In this document: positions 34,101-43,325 of the stretch, piece by piece
How the letters are laid out: each line of letters starts with the position of its first letter
Position numbering within the stretch: position 1 is the stretch's first letter
Origin: Chloracidobacterium sp. N
GTDB lineage: Bacteria; Acidobacteriota; Blastocatellia; Chloracidobacteriales; Chloracidobacteriaceae
Length of the DNA: 64,000 bases
Reading direction: 5' to 3'
Assembly: GCF_018304765.1 (NCBI RefSeq)
Contig: NZ_CP072643.1
Span: 310,001-374,000 of the forward strand
Position numbers and translations under genes: made by a program
The notes under the pieces: model-generated
Told to the model about the DNA's origin: nothing
Database searches by the model: none
The model's input: the letters and a program-made list of their open reading frames with translations, nothing else

Positions 34101-34678
34101 GGTGGCGGTGCCACGCCCGGCGCCAGCAGCGCAAAGGTGTCGAAGTTGCGGATACCGCGCAGCGGCAGCGCCAGGATGAATTCGGCCGTGGCGCTGCCAC
34201 GCAGGGCGGCATCGGCAATGTTGGCCTGGGTTGTTCCCGGCGTCGGCGCGGGCGGCTGTCCGGGCGTCGTGGGCGTCGGCGCCGGAGCCGTTGGCGGGTC
34301 AAGCACAATCGGGGGTGGCTGGATGATTTTCTCCCGGTTGACCTCGACGATGAAGTTCTCGATGGCGTTTTCCCGGAAGCCGTCGGCCTGGGCGCGAATG
34401 TCATACAGCCCCGGCAAAATCAGGTCGAAACGATAGACACCGCGGGCGTCCGTCCGCGCTGTACGGGTCAGGCCGTTGACCTTGTTGAGAATACGGACGA
34501 TGGCTCCGGGGACGGGCGTTGCGTCGCGCTGAATAACCGTGCCGAGAATGGTGCCGGTCGTCGTCTGCGCCTGGGCCTGCCACCCAACCCAGGGCGACAG
34601 TGCGTGCAGGAGAAGCCACAGCCCCAGGAGCAGCCAGACGAGTCGCCGCCACAGCGAGCAGGTGATAGTACAGTTCAT
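31142..34678 (-). CDS. Oar-like TonB-dependent outer-membrane receptor
   Basis: This is an 1178-residue protein from the ATG at 34678. The signal peptide is WLLLGLWLLLHAL...AQAQ. A carboxypeptidase-regulatory-like beta domain lies at about 45-125 (GTILGTVIQRDATPVPGAIVRI), then a Pro/Thr/Ala-rich linker (PTAPAPTPTTPGQPP) and a plug region (GVRARGNNFTIDGADNNDQ). A long barrel follows and ends in FALKFQF with a C-terminal Phe. This matches the Oar-type receptors that are numerous in Acidobacteriota. The ligand is unknown; oligosaccharides or peptides are typical. The 282 bases upstream, shared with the divergent YbjN-like gene, show no clear promoter boxes. Confidence 0.92.
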   Translation of the reverse strand: MNCTITCSLWRRLVWLLLGLWLLLHALSPWVGWQAQAQTTTGTILGTVIQRDATPVPGAIVRILNKVNGLTRTARTDARGVYRFDLILPGLYDIRAQADGFRENAIENFIVEVNREKIIQPPPIVLDPPTAPAPTPTTPGQPPAPTPGTTQANIADAALRGSATAEFILALPLRGIRNFDTFALLAPGVAPPPSFFGVSGPGIGPNVGGGEFVVNGVRARGNNFTIDGADNNDQDVGGRRRGYVATAPQPIESLREFQITTLLADAESGRNGGGQINVVSRTGENEFHGNLYSFFNDARLNARDAFDFRAGSVRIGKPPFTRHQSGATLGGPFRQNRWHFFTAFERIGVNRTQATHFAVPTAAERAAALAIGRVPSLLGRDLLDLYPLPNNPGGPHGVNTLTQFLAGNGAATLFSFRSDYQFSPFDRPTLFTARYNLSDDQGRLPNVGDAINSGVDSRTRTHNVAFDFTTRISDRFSNQMRLSYGRQRLGFDEIPGSPFIFQTRSIGVDLTGDGLPDGRSGPLGRVNVLPYSSIGVDPSIFPQGRVVNTIQLADTFIWNHGRGTLKAGADIRFIRSNSFADINYRLNLSFAPGIVIPPGGNFRYASGVDFVGLGLPSDIGQTFVTDPNSTLGLRTTEYNFFINETVRLGSRVIVRGGVRYELNTVPDTGDERLRRGLAVRPEDFPVAPADQPRAAAFFAAFNNYQGFVNQRDGIYDPSRRNFAGRASLAWDVFGSGRTAVRAGYGMFYDIIPLTITGQSRNLFPNSVQSNFRSGIVFPDILRSNPAIFLCPPGSGRCGGRVPPLPDVTPGSESPSPTAASVAAPIIVGSPPLFLGDLFDRQNFSLAYTLPRRNMSVARVHQVSLSVEQVLADRLTAAVAYVGTFGGNIIRPGTPNGGALTPLYFFQATPTSPFDQVQVLQRRNDTAAGAISGFSTDADATYHALQISVRQRFTRGLTFQSAYTWAHAIDSTSELFDTAGNANRSQIELDVPSITRLERGSASFDIRHRFTTGVQYDLPWLASNPWLGGFQVSGIVTLQTGQPFTVITGLDTNRDGNRTDRLATTQGLVLRRRGAQQIALAPGVNPLTLTSFNFTGPGEGLVGRNTFRAPGVALVDVALTKRFVFAERYALLLRVEAFNLFNRTHFATPIRILEAPAFGRAVATAVPPRQFQFALKFQF

Positions 34679-34960
34679 GGCAATGGCCTCGGTTTGAAAG
34701 ACAGGTTTTATCTTCAAAAGGTTTGGATGGCACTCAAGAGTACTTTGAAGGGTGCCGGAAACGAAATGGAATCGTGGGTGTGTCAACACATGCACCCTAT
34801 AGCGAATGCATGGGATCAGGTCTTGTCAACTGTTTTCTTGAGTCCCGGAATTTGCGTATGATGCCCGCCACCCAGCCCCTCCCGTCACGACTGGGCGGGT
34901 TGGCTATTGCCCTGCCAACCGTCCGGTGCTTTGTTCTATTCCATTTGAAGGACCCTCACG

Positions 34961-35500
34961 ATGACATTCGACAAAACGCTCCCGGCTTCCCATACGAACG
35001 TCCCACGGAGACGAAAGGCGTTGCCGCTTGGGCTGGCCCTGGTGCTGCTCACTGGCGCTCCACTGTTGTCACCGACGGCTTTGGCCGCTGTTGGCGAACC
35101 GGTTTCATCCGCATCACCCCAACAGGTTGAAGTTTTTGATGTGATGACGACAACACGCCTCGAGCGCATCCTCCGCTCGTTCACCGACGTGAAGTGGCGT
35201 GAACTGGACAACAACACCTACCTCATCGAGCTTACAGACGGTCTGAAGATGCGGCTTGTCAAACGCGACAAAAGCCTCCTGCTGGCCGCTGTCTGGGGCG
35301 GACAGCCCATGACGCTCAATCGCATCAATGAATGGAACCGCGTCAAGCGGTTTGCCAAAGCCTACCTCGACAACGACAACGATCCGGTACTCGAAAGCGA
35401 CTACGAACTGACGGGCGGCGTGACGGAACAGAACGTCAAGGAGTGGATGAAAACGTTCGTGTACTTCGCCAAGGAGTTTCGGAAGTACATGCAGGAGTAG
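34961..35500 (+). CDS. Secreted YbjN-domain protein
   Basis: This is a 179-residue protein with AAGGA upstream of the ATG at 34961. A signal peptide covers about residues 1-43 (LPLGLALVLLTGAPLL...ALAA). The mature part fits YbjN: KRDKSLLLAAVWGGQ...INEWNRVKRFAKAYLDNDNDPVLESDYELTGG is the family's conserved second half. YbjN proteins have a fold like type III secretion chaperones and usually sit in the cytoplasm, so an exported version is unusual. Confidence 0.8.
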   Translation: MTFDKTLPASHTNVPRRRKALPLGLALVLLTGAPLLSPTALAAVGEPVSSASPQQVEVFDVMTTTRLERILRSFTDVKWRELDNNTYLIELTDGLKMRLVKRDKSLLLAAVWGGQPMTLNRINEWNRVKRFAKAYLDNDNDPVLESDYELTGGVTEQNVKEWMKTFVYFAKEFRKYMQE

Positions 35501-35722
35501 GGGGCAGGAGCAGGGGCTGGCATCAAACGCCGATCCCGGCGGGACGGTATCAGCGGCCGGGAAGGATTTCTCACGACTTCCCGGCTGCCCCGGTAGCCAT
35601 CGCGGCCGGTGTTGCTGCCTGGTGGTCTGGTGAATACACTGCCGTTTCCTTCCGTTTCGCTGTTGCGCCACAGTTTTGCTCTTGCCTTGATCAGCACAGT
35701 TTCACGCTCTGCCGAAAAAACC

Positions 35723-36736
35723 ATGCGTCACACACCACTGCATCGCCGCTGGCTGGCAGCCAGCCTGTTCCTCAGTGCCATCCTTTTTGGGTTGTTGGGG
35801 TTGCCGGTGGAGGCCAGGGGCAAAGCCACCGCGCCGGCGGCCGCCCAGGTTTCCACGTCGGGTATCACGCCCCATTTCCGCAACTGGCTCGTCGCCAACG
35901 GTTACGGAAGTTTTGATTTTGCCCGGGCCGACCTGGCCGGGGGCAGTTATGGCGGACGGCAGAATGACGCCGATACGGTCGTCAACCAGCCGGTCATCTT
36001 CATTCACGGCAACTCCGACAAAGCCGTGGGCACGGGCGTTCCGGGTCAAACCGGCTGGAACGCCTCGATTCAGTACTTTCTCTCGCAGGGCTACAAGACA
36101 AGTGAGCTGTATGCCACCACCTGGGGTCCGGCCAATGCCCTCTTTTCGGCGCAGCAGTACCACTCGCGCGAACACCTCACCCGGCTGCGTGCTTTCATCC
36201 AGGCGGTCAGGCAGTACACCGGAGCGGCCAAGGTGGACATCATCGCGCACTCGATGGGCGTGACGCTGGCCCGCAAGGCCATCAAGGGCGGCCCGGCTTC
36301 TGATGCGCTGGCCGGTGGGAGCTATAACCTCGGCCCAAGCCTGACTTCCATCGTGGACACCTTCGTGGGGATTGCCGGCGGCAACCAGGGACTGGCCACC
36401 TGCTATCTCTCCGGCCCAACCACGCCGACCTGCGGCAACACGAATGGGTTTTATCCCGGCTACCTGCTGGGTGGGTTTGGGCCGTATGGCGTATCGGCGT
36501 TTCTCACCGAACTGAACTCCAGTACTGGCTACGAGGGAGCCTATCGCTACTCGATCTGGTCAAGTGTGGATGAGGTCATCGGCTATGGCTGTCTGGTGTA
36601 TGGCCGCAACACCTGCCGCATTCCGGGACAGACCGGCGAGCGCGGTTTTTCTGTGGCGCCATACGGTCACTTCGGCTGCAAAGACCTGACAGCTTACTGG
36701 CAACTGCGGATGGTCAAGTTTCACACGACAAGTTGA
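35723..36736 (+). CDS. Secreted lipase/esterase (alpha/beta hydrolase, class-2-like)
   Basis: This is a 337-residue protein with a signal peptide ([18 protein letters not shown]). The hydrolase core shows [14 protein letters not shown] (oxyanion region) and [16 protein letters not shown], the nucleophile elbow A-H-S-M-G. The likely His lies in GHFGCKDL near the C-terminus. Several cysteines suggest disulphide bonds. It fits the lipase class 2 group (EstA/LipA-like). It is followed by a strong terminator. Confidence 0.85.
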   Translation: MRHTPLHRRWLAASLFLSAILFGLLGLPVEARGKATAPAAAQVSTSGITPHFRNWLVANGYGSFDFARADLAGGSYGGRQNDADTVVNQPVIFIHGNSDKAVGTGVPGQTGWNASIQYFLSQGYKTSELYATTWGPANALFSAQQYHSREHLTRLRAFIQAVRQYTGAAKVDIIAHSMGVTLARKAIKGGPASDALAGGSYNLGPSLTSIVDTFVGIAGGNQGLATCYLSGPTTPTCGNTNGFYPGYLLGGFGPYGVSAFLTELNSSTGYEGAYRYSIWSSVDEVIGYGCLVYGRNTCRIPGQTGERGFSVAPYGHFGCKDLTAYWQLRMVKFHTTS

Positions 36737-36763
36737 AACCACAACCAGTGACACCGGACACCC

Positions 36764-36800
36764 GGCAAGCCGGCTCACGGTCGGCTTGCCTTTTGTTTTT
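36764..36800 (+). terminator. Rho-independent terminator of the lipase gene
   Basis: GGCAAGCCG pairs with CGGCTTGCC across a short loop, followed by TTTTGTTTTT. It lies 28 bases after the lipase stop. Confidence 0.88.
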
Positions 36801-36858
36801 GTCTTCGGCCACATTGGCACTTCCCTACTCCAGCGTGTTTCAAGGGAGCAGTCCGGTC

Positions 36859-37203
36859 ATGGCAGCACGCAAGCTCGAAGGCACGGCCCAGGCCCTGCAA
36901 ATCTTCATTGGTGATGACGACCTGTGGGAAACCGAACCGCTCCATCGGGTGCTTGTTCACCGTCTGCGCCTGGCCGGCGTGGCTGGAGTGACGGTGACAC
37001 GTGGCATTGCCGGTTTCGGGCTGAGTGGGCAAATCCGGGCGGCCGACCGGCTCGGCGGTGCAACGGACCTTCCGCTGGTGGTGACGGTGATTGATATGCC
37101 GGAGCGGATTGCCAGCCTGCTGCCCATCATAGACGAGTTGGTCACGGACGGTCTGGTTATCCGGTTCGATGTTGAAATCCTTCGCCACCAGGACGCCAAC
37201 TAA
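36859..37203 (+). CDS. DUF190 family protein
   Basis: This is a 114-residue protein. The ATG at 36859 has AAGGGAG upstream. The sequence fits DUF190: ALQIFIGDDDLWETEPLHRVLVHRLRLAGVAGVTVTRGIAGFG at the N-terminus and DLPLVVTVIDMPERIASLLP further on. The fold is PII-like and the role is unknown; members often accompany fluoride exporters (CrcB), which are absent here. The end overlaps the end of the convergent kinase gene by four bases. Confidence 0.88.
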   Translation: MAARKLEGTAQALQIFIGDDDLWETEPLHRVLVHRLRLAGVAGVTVTRGIAGFGLSGQIRAADRLGGATDLPLVVTVIDMPERIASLLPIIDELVTDGLVIRFDVEILRHQDAN

Positions 37204-38591
37204 CCGGAGGCGCCCGGGAGCGCCGGCGTCACGCCGGCGGAGATCGCCGGAAGCACCAGCGTGACCTGAAAGCCATCCGGGAGATTCTCAGCCCGGATTT
37301 GCCCGCCGTGCAGCGCCGCCGCGCGCGCGGCAATGGCCAGCCCCAGACCAACACCTCCGCTGGCCCGGTCACGGGCGGTTTCAACCCGGTAGAAAGGCTT
37401 GAAAATGTCCTCCAGCGCCTCCGGTGGGACGCCTTTGCCGTAATCCCGAACCGTGATGTGAAGCCGGTCGGAAACAGCCCTGACCTCGACTTCGACACAC
37501 GATGACGGTGGCGTGTGGCGTACGGCGTTGCGCATGATGTTTTCCAGGGCACGGCGCAGCAGTTCGGCATCGCCGAGAATGGGCCGGTGGGCATCATCAG
37601 TCAGGATGCGGCACTGCACGGTCCGGTCAGCGGCCTGGGCTTCAAAATCCACGTCCGTGGCCACCTGCTGGGTCAGCGTCGCCACATCCAGCCACTGGGT
37701 CGCATCCAGGGACGCCGTGCTTTCCAGCCGCGACAGCGCCAGCAGTTGCCCGACGAGTTCATCCAGCCGCTCGGACTCCCGCTCGATGCGTGCCAGGTGC
37801 AACTGGGCTTCGGGGCCAGCCTTGCGTTGGGCGAGTTCAAGTGCCAGCCGCAGGCGTGCCAGTGGCGAGCGCAGTTCGTGTGAAATATCCCCCAAAAGCC
37901 GGCGCTGGGACGTTACCAGAGCTTCGATGCGTTCGGCCATCGCGTCGAAGTCGCGCGCCAGACCGCCGATTTCATCGGTCAGACGCCCCAGCCGCGCTCC
38001 GGTACGGGCCGTCAGATCGCCGGCCGCCAGCCGTTGGGCCGCCTGGCGCAGGCGGCCGATGGGACGGGTCAGATACCAGGCCAGCCCATAGCAGACGATG
38101 CCACTGCCCAGCACAAAAACAGACAGGCGGATGATACGCGCCCGCGTCCAGACAGGCGGCATCGGCAGCAGATTCCGGTCAAACACGGTCGCCAGCAGGT
38201 AGCGCCGGCCGCTGGCGCCTTCCACCGTCCGCAGCAGGAAGGTTCGGCTTTCCACGATGGCGAATTCCTCACGGCGGCGGCCATCGGGGCTCATCGGCCA
38301 GGCGGGCGGCATCGTACCTACAAGCAGTTGTCCCTGCTCATCGAGCAGTGCGGCTTGCAACTTGGACGTTTCCATCACCCGCCGGAAGTAATCGGCAACG
38401 GCTTCCGGCCCCTGTTGTTCATAGAGCAGCGCAGCCGTTTCGGCATAGAGGGTCGTCGCGGCGGTCAGGGTCCGGCGGCCGGGCCAGACAACGTCGGAAG
38501 CCGTCAGGGAGCCGACCGCCGTGACCAGAACCGTCAACCCGGCCATCGCCAGCCAGAACCACAGGAAAATCTTGATGAACAGGGTGCGCAT
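37200..38591 (-). CDS. Sensor histidine kinase (CpxA-like)
   Basis: This is a 463-residue protein: transmembrane helix about 8-30, a periplasmic sensor of about 120 residues, a second helix about 155-175, and a HAMP domain (TRPIGRLRQAAQRLAAGDL). The kinase follows with LLGDISHELRSPLARLR (His 238), the N box and the GGVGLGLAI motif. It starts 9 bases after the response regulator gene. The phospho-acceptor sequence and HAMP type resemble CpxA/BaeS envelope-stress kinases. Confidence 0.93.
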   Translation of the reverse strand: MRTLFIKIFLWFWLAMAGLTVLVTAVGSLTASDVVWPGRRTLTAATTLYAETAALLYEQQGPEAVADYFRRVMETSKLQAALLDEQGQLLVGTMPPAWPMSPDGRRREEFAIVESRTFLLRTVEGASGRRYLLATVFDRNLLPMPPVWTRARIIRLSVFVLGSGIVCYGLAWYLTRPIGRLRQAAQRLAAGDLTARTGARLGRLTDEIGGLARDFDAMAERIEALVTSQRRLLGDISHELRSPLARLRLALELAQRKAGPEAQLHLARIERESERLDELVGQLLALSRLESTASLDATQWLDVATLTQQVATDVDFEAQAADRTVQCRILTDDAHRPILGDAELLRRALENIMRNAVRHTPPSSCVEVEVRAVSDRLHITVRDYGKGVPPEALEDIFKPFYRVETARDRASGGVGLGLAIAARAAALHGGQIRAENLPDGFQVTLVLPAISAGVTPALPGASG

Positions 38592-38600
38592 GATGAAGCG

Positions 38601-39308
38601 CTACGCAGAGGACGCCGGTGTTTCCGCCGGTGGACATACGGCGTAAAGATACCCGACGCCGCGCACCGACTTGATGCGCTCGCTGCCATCCACGTGCGGG
38701 CCGAGTTTCTTGCGCAGGTTGCTGATGTGCATGTCCACGCTGCGGTCGAGCGGATGAAACGACCTTCCCAGCGCCCGCAGCGAAAGATCATCGCGCGAGA
38801 CAATCTGGCCGGCGTGTTGCAGCAAAACGGCCAGCAGGTCGAACTCAACGGATGTCACGGCCACGGTCTGCCCCTGCTTTCGGAGGCTGCGCGAACCGAA
38901 GTCCAGCTCGACATCCCCGACAACCAGTTTTTCAGCCAGCAACTCCGGTTTGGTCCGCCGCAGAATGGCCCGGATGCGCGCCAGCAGTTCACGGGGATTG
39001 AAAGGTTTGGAGAGATAGTCGTCCGCACCGATTTCGAGGCCCACGATGCGGTCCACATCGTCGCCGCGCGCCGTCAGCATCAGGGTTGGCACGTGCGACA
39101 CGGCCCGAATCCGCTTGAGCGTCTCGAAACCATCCAGCCGGGGAAGCATCACGTCAAGAATGATGAGCGCATACGGTTCGCTCGTCGCCCGCCTCACTCC
39201 CGACTCGCCATCGTGAACGACTTCGACGGCAAACCCTTCAGCCGTCAGGTACTCCACCACGAGTTCACAGAGTTCGGTGTCATCGTCAATGACAAGCAGG
39301 CGTTCCAT
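38601..39308 (-). CDS. OmpR/PhoB-type response regulator
   Basis: This is a 235-residue protein. The receiver has Asp 52 in LDVMLPRLDG and Lys 101 in LSKPFN. The winged-helix DNA-binding domain (about 130-225) has the usual VTSVEFDLLAVLLQHAGQIVSRDDLS pattern and ends RGVGYLYAV. It is paired with the kinase gene 9 bases downstream and lies 18 bases after the ferrochelatase gene. Confidence 0.95.
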   Translation of the reverse strand: MERLLVIDDDTELCELVVEYLTAEGFAVEVVHDGESGVRRATSEPYALIILDVMLPRLDGFETLKRIRAVSHVPTLMLTARGDDVDRIVGLEIGADDYLSKPFNPRELLARIRAILRRTKPELLAEKLVVGDVELDFGSRSLRKQGQTVAVTSVEFDLLAVLLQHAGQIVSRDDLSLRALGRSFHPLDRSVDMHISNLRKKLGPHVDGSERIKSVRGVGYLYAVCPPAETPASSA

Positions 39309-39326
39309 GACGAGTTCCGCCTTGGT

Positions 39327-40385
39327 TTATCCCCCGGCAGCCTGTTCCGCTGCCTGCAACGGATAGCCAGCCGCCAGGCGGGCGCGTACCAACCCGGCCA
39401 GACCACGGATGAAAGCCCGGTGGCAGTTGAGTGCCGGAACACGGCGGAAATGGGGAATGCCGACCTCCTGGGCCAGCGCCTGGTACTGGATGTCGAGTTC
39501 GTACAGCGTTTCGATGTGCTCGGAAACAAAGCTGATGGGAACGGTCAATATCTGTTCGTGGCCTTCGCCGGCCAGCCGCCGCAGGGTGTCTTCCGTGGAG
39601 GGTTCCAGCCACCGTACCGGGCCGACCTTGCTCTGAAAGGAGAGCCGATGTGGCGGCCGCGTCCCAAGCCGCCGCTCAAGCACCGTCATGACGGCAGCAA
39701 TGGTCTGTTCGTGGTGCCGCAGGTAGGGGTCGCCCCGCTCAACATACTTGGTCGGAATGCTGTGCGCGCTGAACAACAACTGAATCGCTTCCGGGCGCGG
39801 GTCGGGAAACCGGCGCATTTCTTCCGCGATGAGATCGGTCAGCGCCGCAATGTAGCCCGGCTCGGTCTCATAACGTGTCACGTAGCTGCGCCGCATCTCC
39901 CGGACGCCACCGTGCTGGTCAAAGCAGCGAATGAGCTTTTTGGCAGCCGCTCCCGTGGTGGTCACGGAAAAATGGGGAAACAGGGGCAGCACAACGAGGT
40001 GCGTGATGCGGTCCTGGAGCACCTGCTGAAACGTGCTTTCAATCAACGGATGCCAGCACACCATCCCGACATACACGCGCGCCTGAACCCCCTGGCGGGC
40101 CAGTTCATCCTGCAACGCCGCAGCCTGCTCAGTGGTGATACGCCGCTGTGGCGAGCCACCGCCAATTTTCTCATACAACCGTCGGGATTTGCCCCGGCGC
40201 AGCCGGGCAATCAACCAGCCAAACGGCCGCTGGAGCGCAGGAATGGGCAGACGGATGATGGAAGGGTCAGAAAAGAGATTCCGCAGAAAGGGCTCAACAT
40301 CGGCCAGCTTTTCCGGCCCGCCCAGGTTGAGCAGCAAAACACCCAGGCGCACAGGTTGGGGACGCTTGAAAGGTCGAATGTTCAT
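39327..40385 (-). CDS. hemH: Ferrochelatase
   Basis: This is a 352-residue protein, the usual length. It has LGVLLLNLGGPEKLADVEPFLRNLF at the N-terminus and LPLFPHFSVTTTGAA (metal-path His). The typical LLFSAHSIPTKYVERGDPY segment follows. GPVRWLEPSTEDTL carries the catalytic Glu region. It inserts iron into protoporphyrin IX to make haem, which fits a genome with a ten-haem cytochrome. It is the first gene of a tight three-gene unit with a two-component system, an uncommon partner. Confidence 0.95.
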   Translation of the reverse strand: MNIRPFKRPQPVRLGVLLLNLGGPEKLADVEPFLRNLFSDPSIIRLPIPALQRPFGWLIARLRRGKSRRLYEKIGGGSPQRRITTEQAAALQDELARQGVQARVYVGMVCWHPLIESTFQQVLQDRITHLVVLPLFPHFSVTTTGAAAKKLIRCFDQHGGVREMRRSYVTRYETEPGYIAALTDLIAEEMRRFPDPRPEAIQLLFSAHSIPTKYVERGDPYLRHHEQTIAAVMTVLERRLGTRPPHRLSFQSKVGPVRWLEPSTEDTLRRLAGEGHEQILTVPISFVSEHIETLYELDIQYQALAQEVGIPHFRRVPALNCHRAFIRGLAGLVRARLAAGYPLQAAEQAAGG

Positions 40386-40492
40386 TGGTGATGAATTCCC
40401 GGAGAAATCAACGCAGGCAGCCGCGGGGGTAGGGCACGAGGGACTATACGCAACTCGCCGGAGCGCGCCAAGCCACTCGTGCGTGAGAAAGT

Positions 40493-41113
40493 TTACAAGC
40501 GCGGGCTGGCATAGGTCATCACCAGATAGGCCAGTGTTTCTTCAGCGCCCGGATTGGCATAAACGTGCGGTACATCGGCCCGAAAATAGACGGCATCGCC
40601 GGGCAGGAGATGGATCGTCTCGCGGTCGCCAATTGTCAGCGCCAGGCAGCCCTGCTGCACAACCAGGTTTTCGTACGTGCCTTCGGCATGCGGCTCGGCC
40701 ATTTCGACGCATCCCGCGCGCAGCCGCAGTTCATAGAACTCGGCCCGCCGCTCGCGGTCAAAGGGAAAGAGGGCACGGCTCTCAAAGCGTCCATCCTGGG
40801 AACGCAGCACCTTGGCGGCCGAGCGCGGCAACACCACCACCGCCTGCTCCGGCTCATCGCCCAGCAGATCGGCAAAGCGCACGCCCAACCCACGCGCAAT
40901 CTTCCACAGGACGGCAATCGTCGGCGCGCTCTCGCCTGCCTCGATCTGCCCCAGCATGGCCCGGCTCACCCCGGACTGCGCCGCCAGCCGTTCCAGGCTC
41001 AACCCACGTTGCCGGCGAAGCAGTTCGAGATTGCTCCCCACCCGCCGTTTCAGCTCCAGCGCCTCGGAGGCCGCAACCCTTTCAGTGTCCGTTACTTTTG
41101 ACCTTGGTTTCAC
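40493..41113 (-). CDS. XRE-family regulator with cupin domain
   Basis: This is a 206-residue protein. The helix-turn-helix spans about 25-85 (LELLRRQRGLSLERLAAQSGVSRAMLGQIEAG). The cupin domain spans about 115-200 (HAEGTYENLVVQQGCLALTIGD...LLPGDAVYFRADVPHVYAN). This two-domain type senses a small molecule through the cupin. It is transcribed away from the Rrf2-suf operon, with 150 bases between them, so the two may share regulation. Confidence 0.92.
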   Translation of the reverse strand: MKPRSKVTDTERVAASEALELKRRVGSNLELLRRQRGLSLERLAAQSGVSRAMLGQIEAGESAPTIAVLWKIARGLGVRFADLLGDEPEQAVVVLPRSAAKVLRSQDGRFESRALFPFDRERRAEFYELRLRAGCVEMAEPHAEGTYENLVVQQGCLALTIGDRETIHLLPGDAVYFRADVPHVYANPGAEETLAYLVMTYASPRL

Positions 41114-41263
41114 GACTCATCGCCCACCTGTGAACGAGCTGTCCGCCACCCGGTCGAAGCCAGGCAGACATTGTTGACGAAAAAGTAAAGTATTCGGTAA
41201 GGTGGATGGCACTGGAATCCGACCGAGGGAAAGCCCCGGATCATGAAGTAGAGTTTCACACCG

Positions 41264-41743
41264 ATGCGAATTACGGCGCAAGAAGAATATGGACTTCGCT
41301 GCCTCATCCAGCTTGCCCGCCAACCCGACGGACAGGGGCTGACCCTCAAACAGATTGGCGAGCGGGAAGGGATTTCCACGGCCAATGCCGGCAAGATTCT
41401 CTGGCTGCTCAGCAACGCCGGCATCGTGAAGTCAGCGCGTGGGATTAAGGGAGGCTACATGCTGGCCCGCCCGGCCGACCAGATCACGGTCAGCGAAGTC
41501 ATCAGTGTTTTTGAGCATGCCGATCTGGAAGAACACTGCAAGAGTTTTTCAGGCATTCAGGAAGTCTGCGTCCACAACACGGACTGCGGCATCCGTCCGG
41601 TGCTCCAGATACTCAATGAGACCGTCAAGCAGGTTCTCAGCCGGATTACCCTCGCCCAGCTCGTCCACCACGAATGTGAAGTGAGTGAGCGGCTGTTTCA
41701 AATCCAGCGTCCGGCACGTTCTTCGGCGGCAATGTCCGTCTGA
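41264..41743 (+). CDS. Rrf2-family regulator of the suf operon (IscR/SufR-like)
   Basis: This is a 159-residue protein. The winged helix is at the N-terminus ([19 protein letters not shown]). The C-terminal half has Cys 92, 102 and 108 in the spacing C-X9-C-X5-C, which can bind an iron-sulphur cluster. It is the first gene of the suf block, and the gap to sufB is 76 bases. By analogy with IscR and SufR it would sense cluster supply and control sufBCDSU. No clear binding palindrome was recognised in the 150 bases upstream. Confidence 0.92.
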   Translation: MRITAQEEYGLRCLIQLARQPDGQGLTLKQIGEREGISTANAGKILWLLSNAGIVKSARGIKGGYMLARPADQITVSEVISVFEHADLEEHCKSFSGIQEVCVHNTDCGIRPVLQILNETVKQVLSRITLAQLVHHECEVSERLFQIQRPARSSAAMSV

Positions 41744-41819
41744 CAGTCAGCGATTGGGCGCTGGTGCGGGATGTCCCCCGGCACACACACTTGGTCAACC
41801 ACGAGGAAGGAACATCGTC

Positions 41820-43256
41820 ATGAGCGCGCTTGCTGCCACCCTGGCCACACAGGAATACAAATACGGGTTTACGACCGACATCGAATCCGATGTCGCCCCG
41901 CGTGGCCTCAGTGAAGACACCATCCGGCTGATTTCAGCCAAGAAGGAAGAGCCGTCCTTTATGCTGGAGTTCCGGCTTAAAGCCTACCGGCAGTGGCTGA
42001 AGATGACGGAGCCGGCCTGGCAGAACGTGACGTATCCGCCCATTGATTACCAGGACATCATCTACTACTCAGCGCCGAAGCCAAAGAAGCAGCTCAACAG
42101 CCTCGACGAAGTGGACCCGGAGCTGCTCGCCACCTTTGAAAAGCTTGGCATTCCACTGCACGAGCAGAAGATGCTGGCCAATGTGGCGGTGGATGCCATC
42201 TTCGACAGCGTTTCAGTGGCCACGACCTACAAGGAAAAGCTCCGTGAGCATGGCGTCATCTTCTGTTCCTTTTCGGAAGCCGTGAAGGAACACCCGGAAC
42301 TCGTCCAGCGGTATCTCGGCACGGTCGTGCCCATCACGGACAACTACTTCGCAGCGCTCAACTCGGCGGTGTTCAGCGACGGGTCCTTCGTCTTCGTGCC
42401 CAAGGGCGTCCAGTGCCCGATGGAGCTGTCGAGCTACTTCCGCATCAACAACTCGGAATCGGGACAGTTCGAGCGGACGCTCATCATCTGCGAGGAAGGC
42501 GCGTCGGTTTCCTACCTAGAAGGCTGCACGGCGCCGAAGTTTGACAAAAACCAGTTGCATGCGGCCGTGGTCGAACTCGTCGCGCTGGATGACGCCGACA
42601 TCAAGTATTCCACCGTCCAGAACTGGTATGCCGGGGACGAAGAAGGACGCGGCGGCATTTACAACTTCGTCACGAAGCGCGGCAAGTGTCTGGGGCGCAA
42701 CTCGAAAATTTCCTGGACGCAGGTCGAAACCGGCTCGGCCATCACCTGGAAGTATCCGAGCTGTGTGCTCATCGGCGACAACTCGGTGGGCGAGTTTTAC
42801 TCCGTGGCACTGACCAACCACCGCCAGCAGGCCGATACCGGAACGAAAATGATCCACATCGGCAAAAACACGCGGTCACGCATTGTGTCGAAGGGCATCT
42901 CTGCCGGGCGGTCGAACAACAGCTACCGGGGGCTGGTCAAAATCCTGCCCGGCGCGGAAAACGCCCGCAACTACACCCAGTGCGACTCGATGCTCATCGG
43001 TCACGACTGTGGCGCGAACACTTTTCCCTACATCGAAGTGCAGAACCACACCGCCCGGGTCGAGCACGAAGCCACGACTTCCAAAATCAGCGAAGAGCAA
43101 ATCTTCTACTTCATGCAGCGCGGCATCCCGCAGGAAGACGCCATTTCGATGATCATCAGCGGCTTCTGCAAGGAAGTCATCCGGGAGCTGCCCATGGAGT
43201 TTGCCGTCGAAGCCCAGCGGCTGCTCGGCCTCAAGCTCGAAAACTCCGTTGGTTAG
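41820..43256 (+). CDS. sufB: Fe-S cluster scaffold protein SufB
   Basis: This is a 478-residue protein. The ATG at 41820 is chosen because GAGGAAGG lies about 10 bases upstream. It is SufB throughout: an N-terminal segment [45 protein letters not shown], and the parallel beta-helix core with [34 protein letters not shown]. The end has [17 protein letters not shown]. Together with SufC and SufD it forms the scaffold on which clusters are built in the cytoplasm. Confidence 0.97.
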   Translation: MSALAATLATQEYKYGFTTDIESDVAPRGLSEDTIRLISAKKEEPSFMLEFRLKAYRQWLKMTEPAWQNVTYPPIDYQDIIYYSAPKPKKQLNSLDEVDPELLATFEKLGIPLHEQKMLANVAVDAIFDSVSVATTYKEKLREHGVIFCSFSEAVKEHPELVQRYLGTVVPITDNYFAALNSAVFSDGSFVFVPKGVQCPMELSSYFRINNSESGQFERTLIICEEGASVSYLEGCTAPKFDKNQLHAAVVELVALDDADIKYSTVQNWYAGDEEGRGGIYNFVTKRGKCLGRNSKISWTQVETGSAITWKYPSCVLIGDNSVGEFYSVALTNHRQQADTGTKMIHIGKNTRSRIVSKGISAGRSNNSYRGLVKILPGAENARNYTQCDSMLIGHDCGANTFPYIEVQNHTARVEHEATTSKISEEQIFYFMQRGIPQEDAISMIISGFCKEVIRELPMEFAVEAQRLLGLKLENSVG

Positions 43257-43325
43257 ACACAACGCGCGCCATTTTTGACAGCCAGGGCGCAAGACACAGG
43301 GCAAGGTACAGAAAGGGATACGGCA

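Noticed and set aside
38034-40391. 785-codon plus-strand frame opposite hemH, regulator and kinase genes
   Set aside because: Runs across three well-recognised genes on the other strand; composition is typical of a shadow frame.
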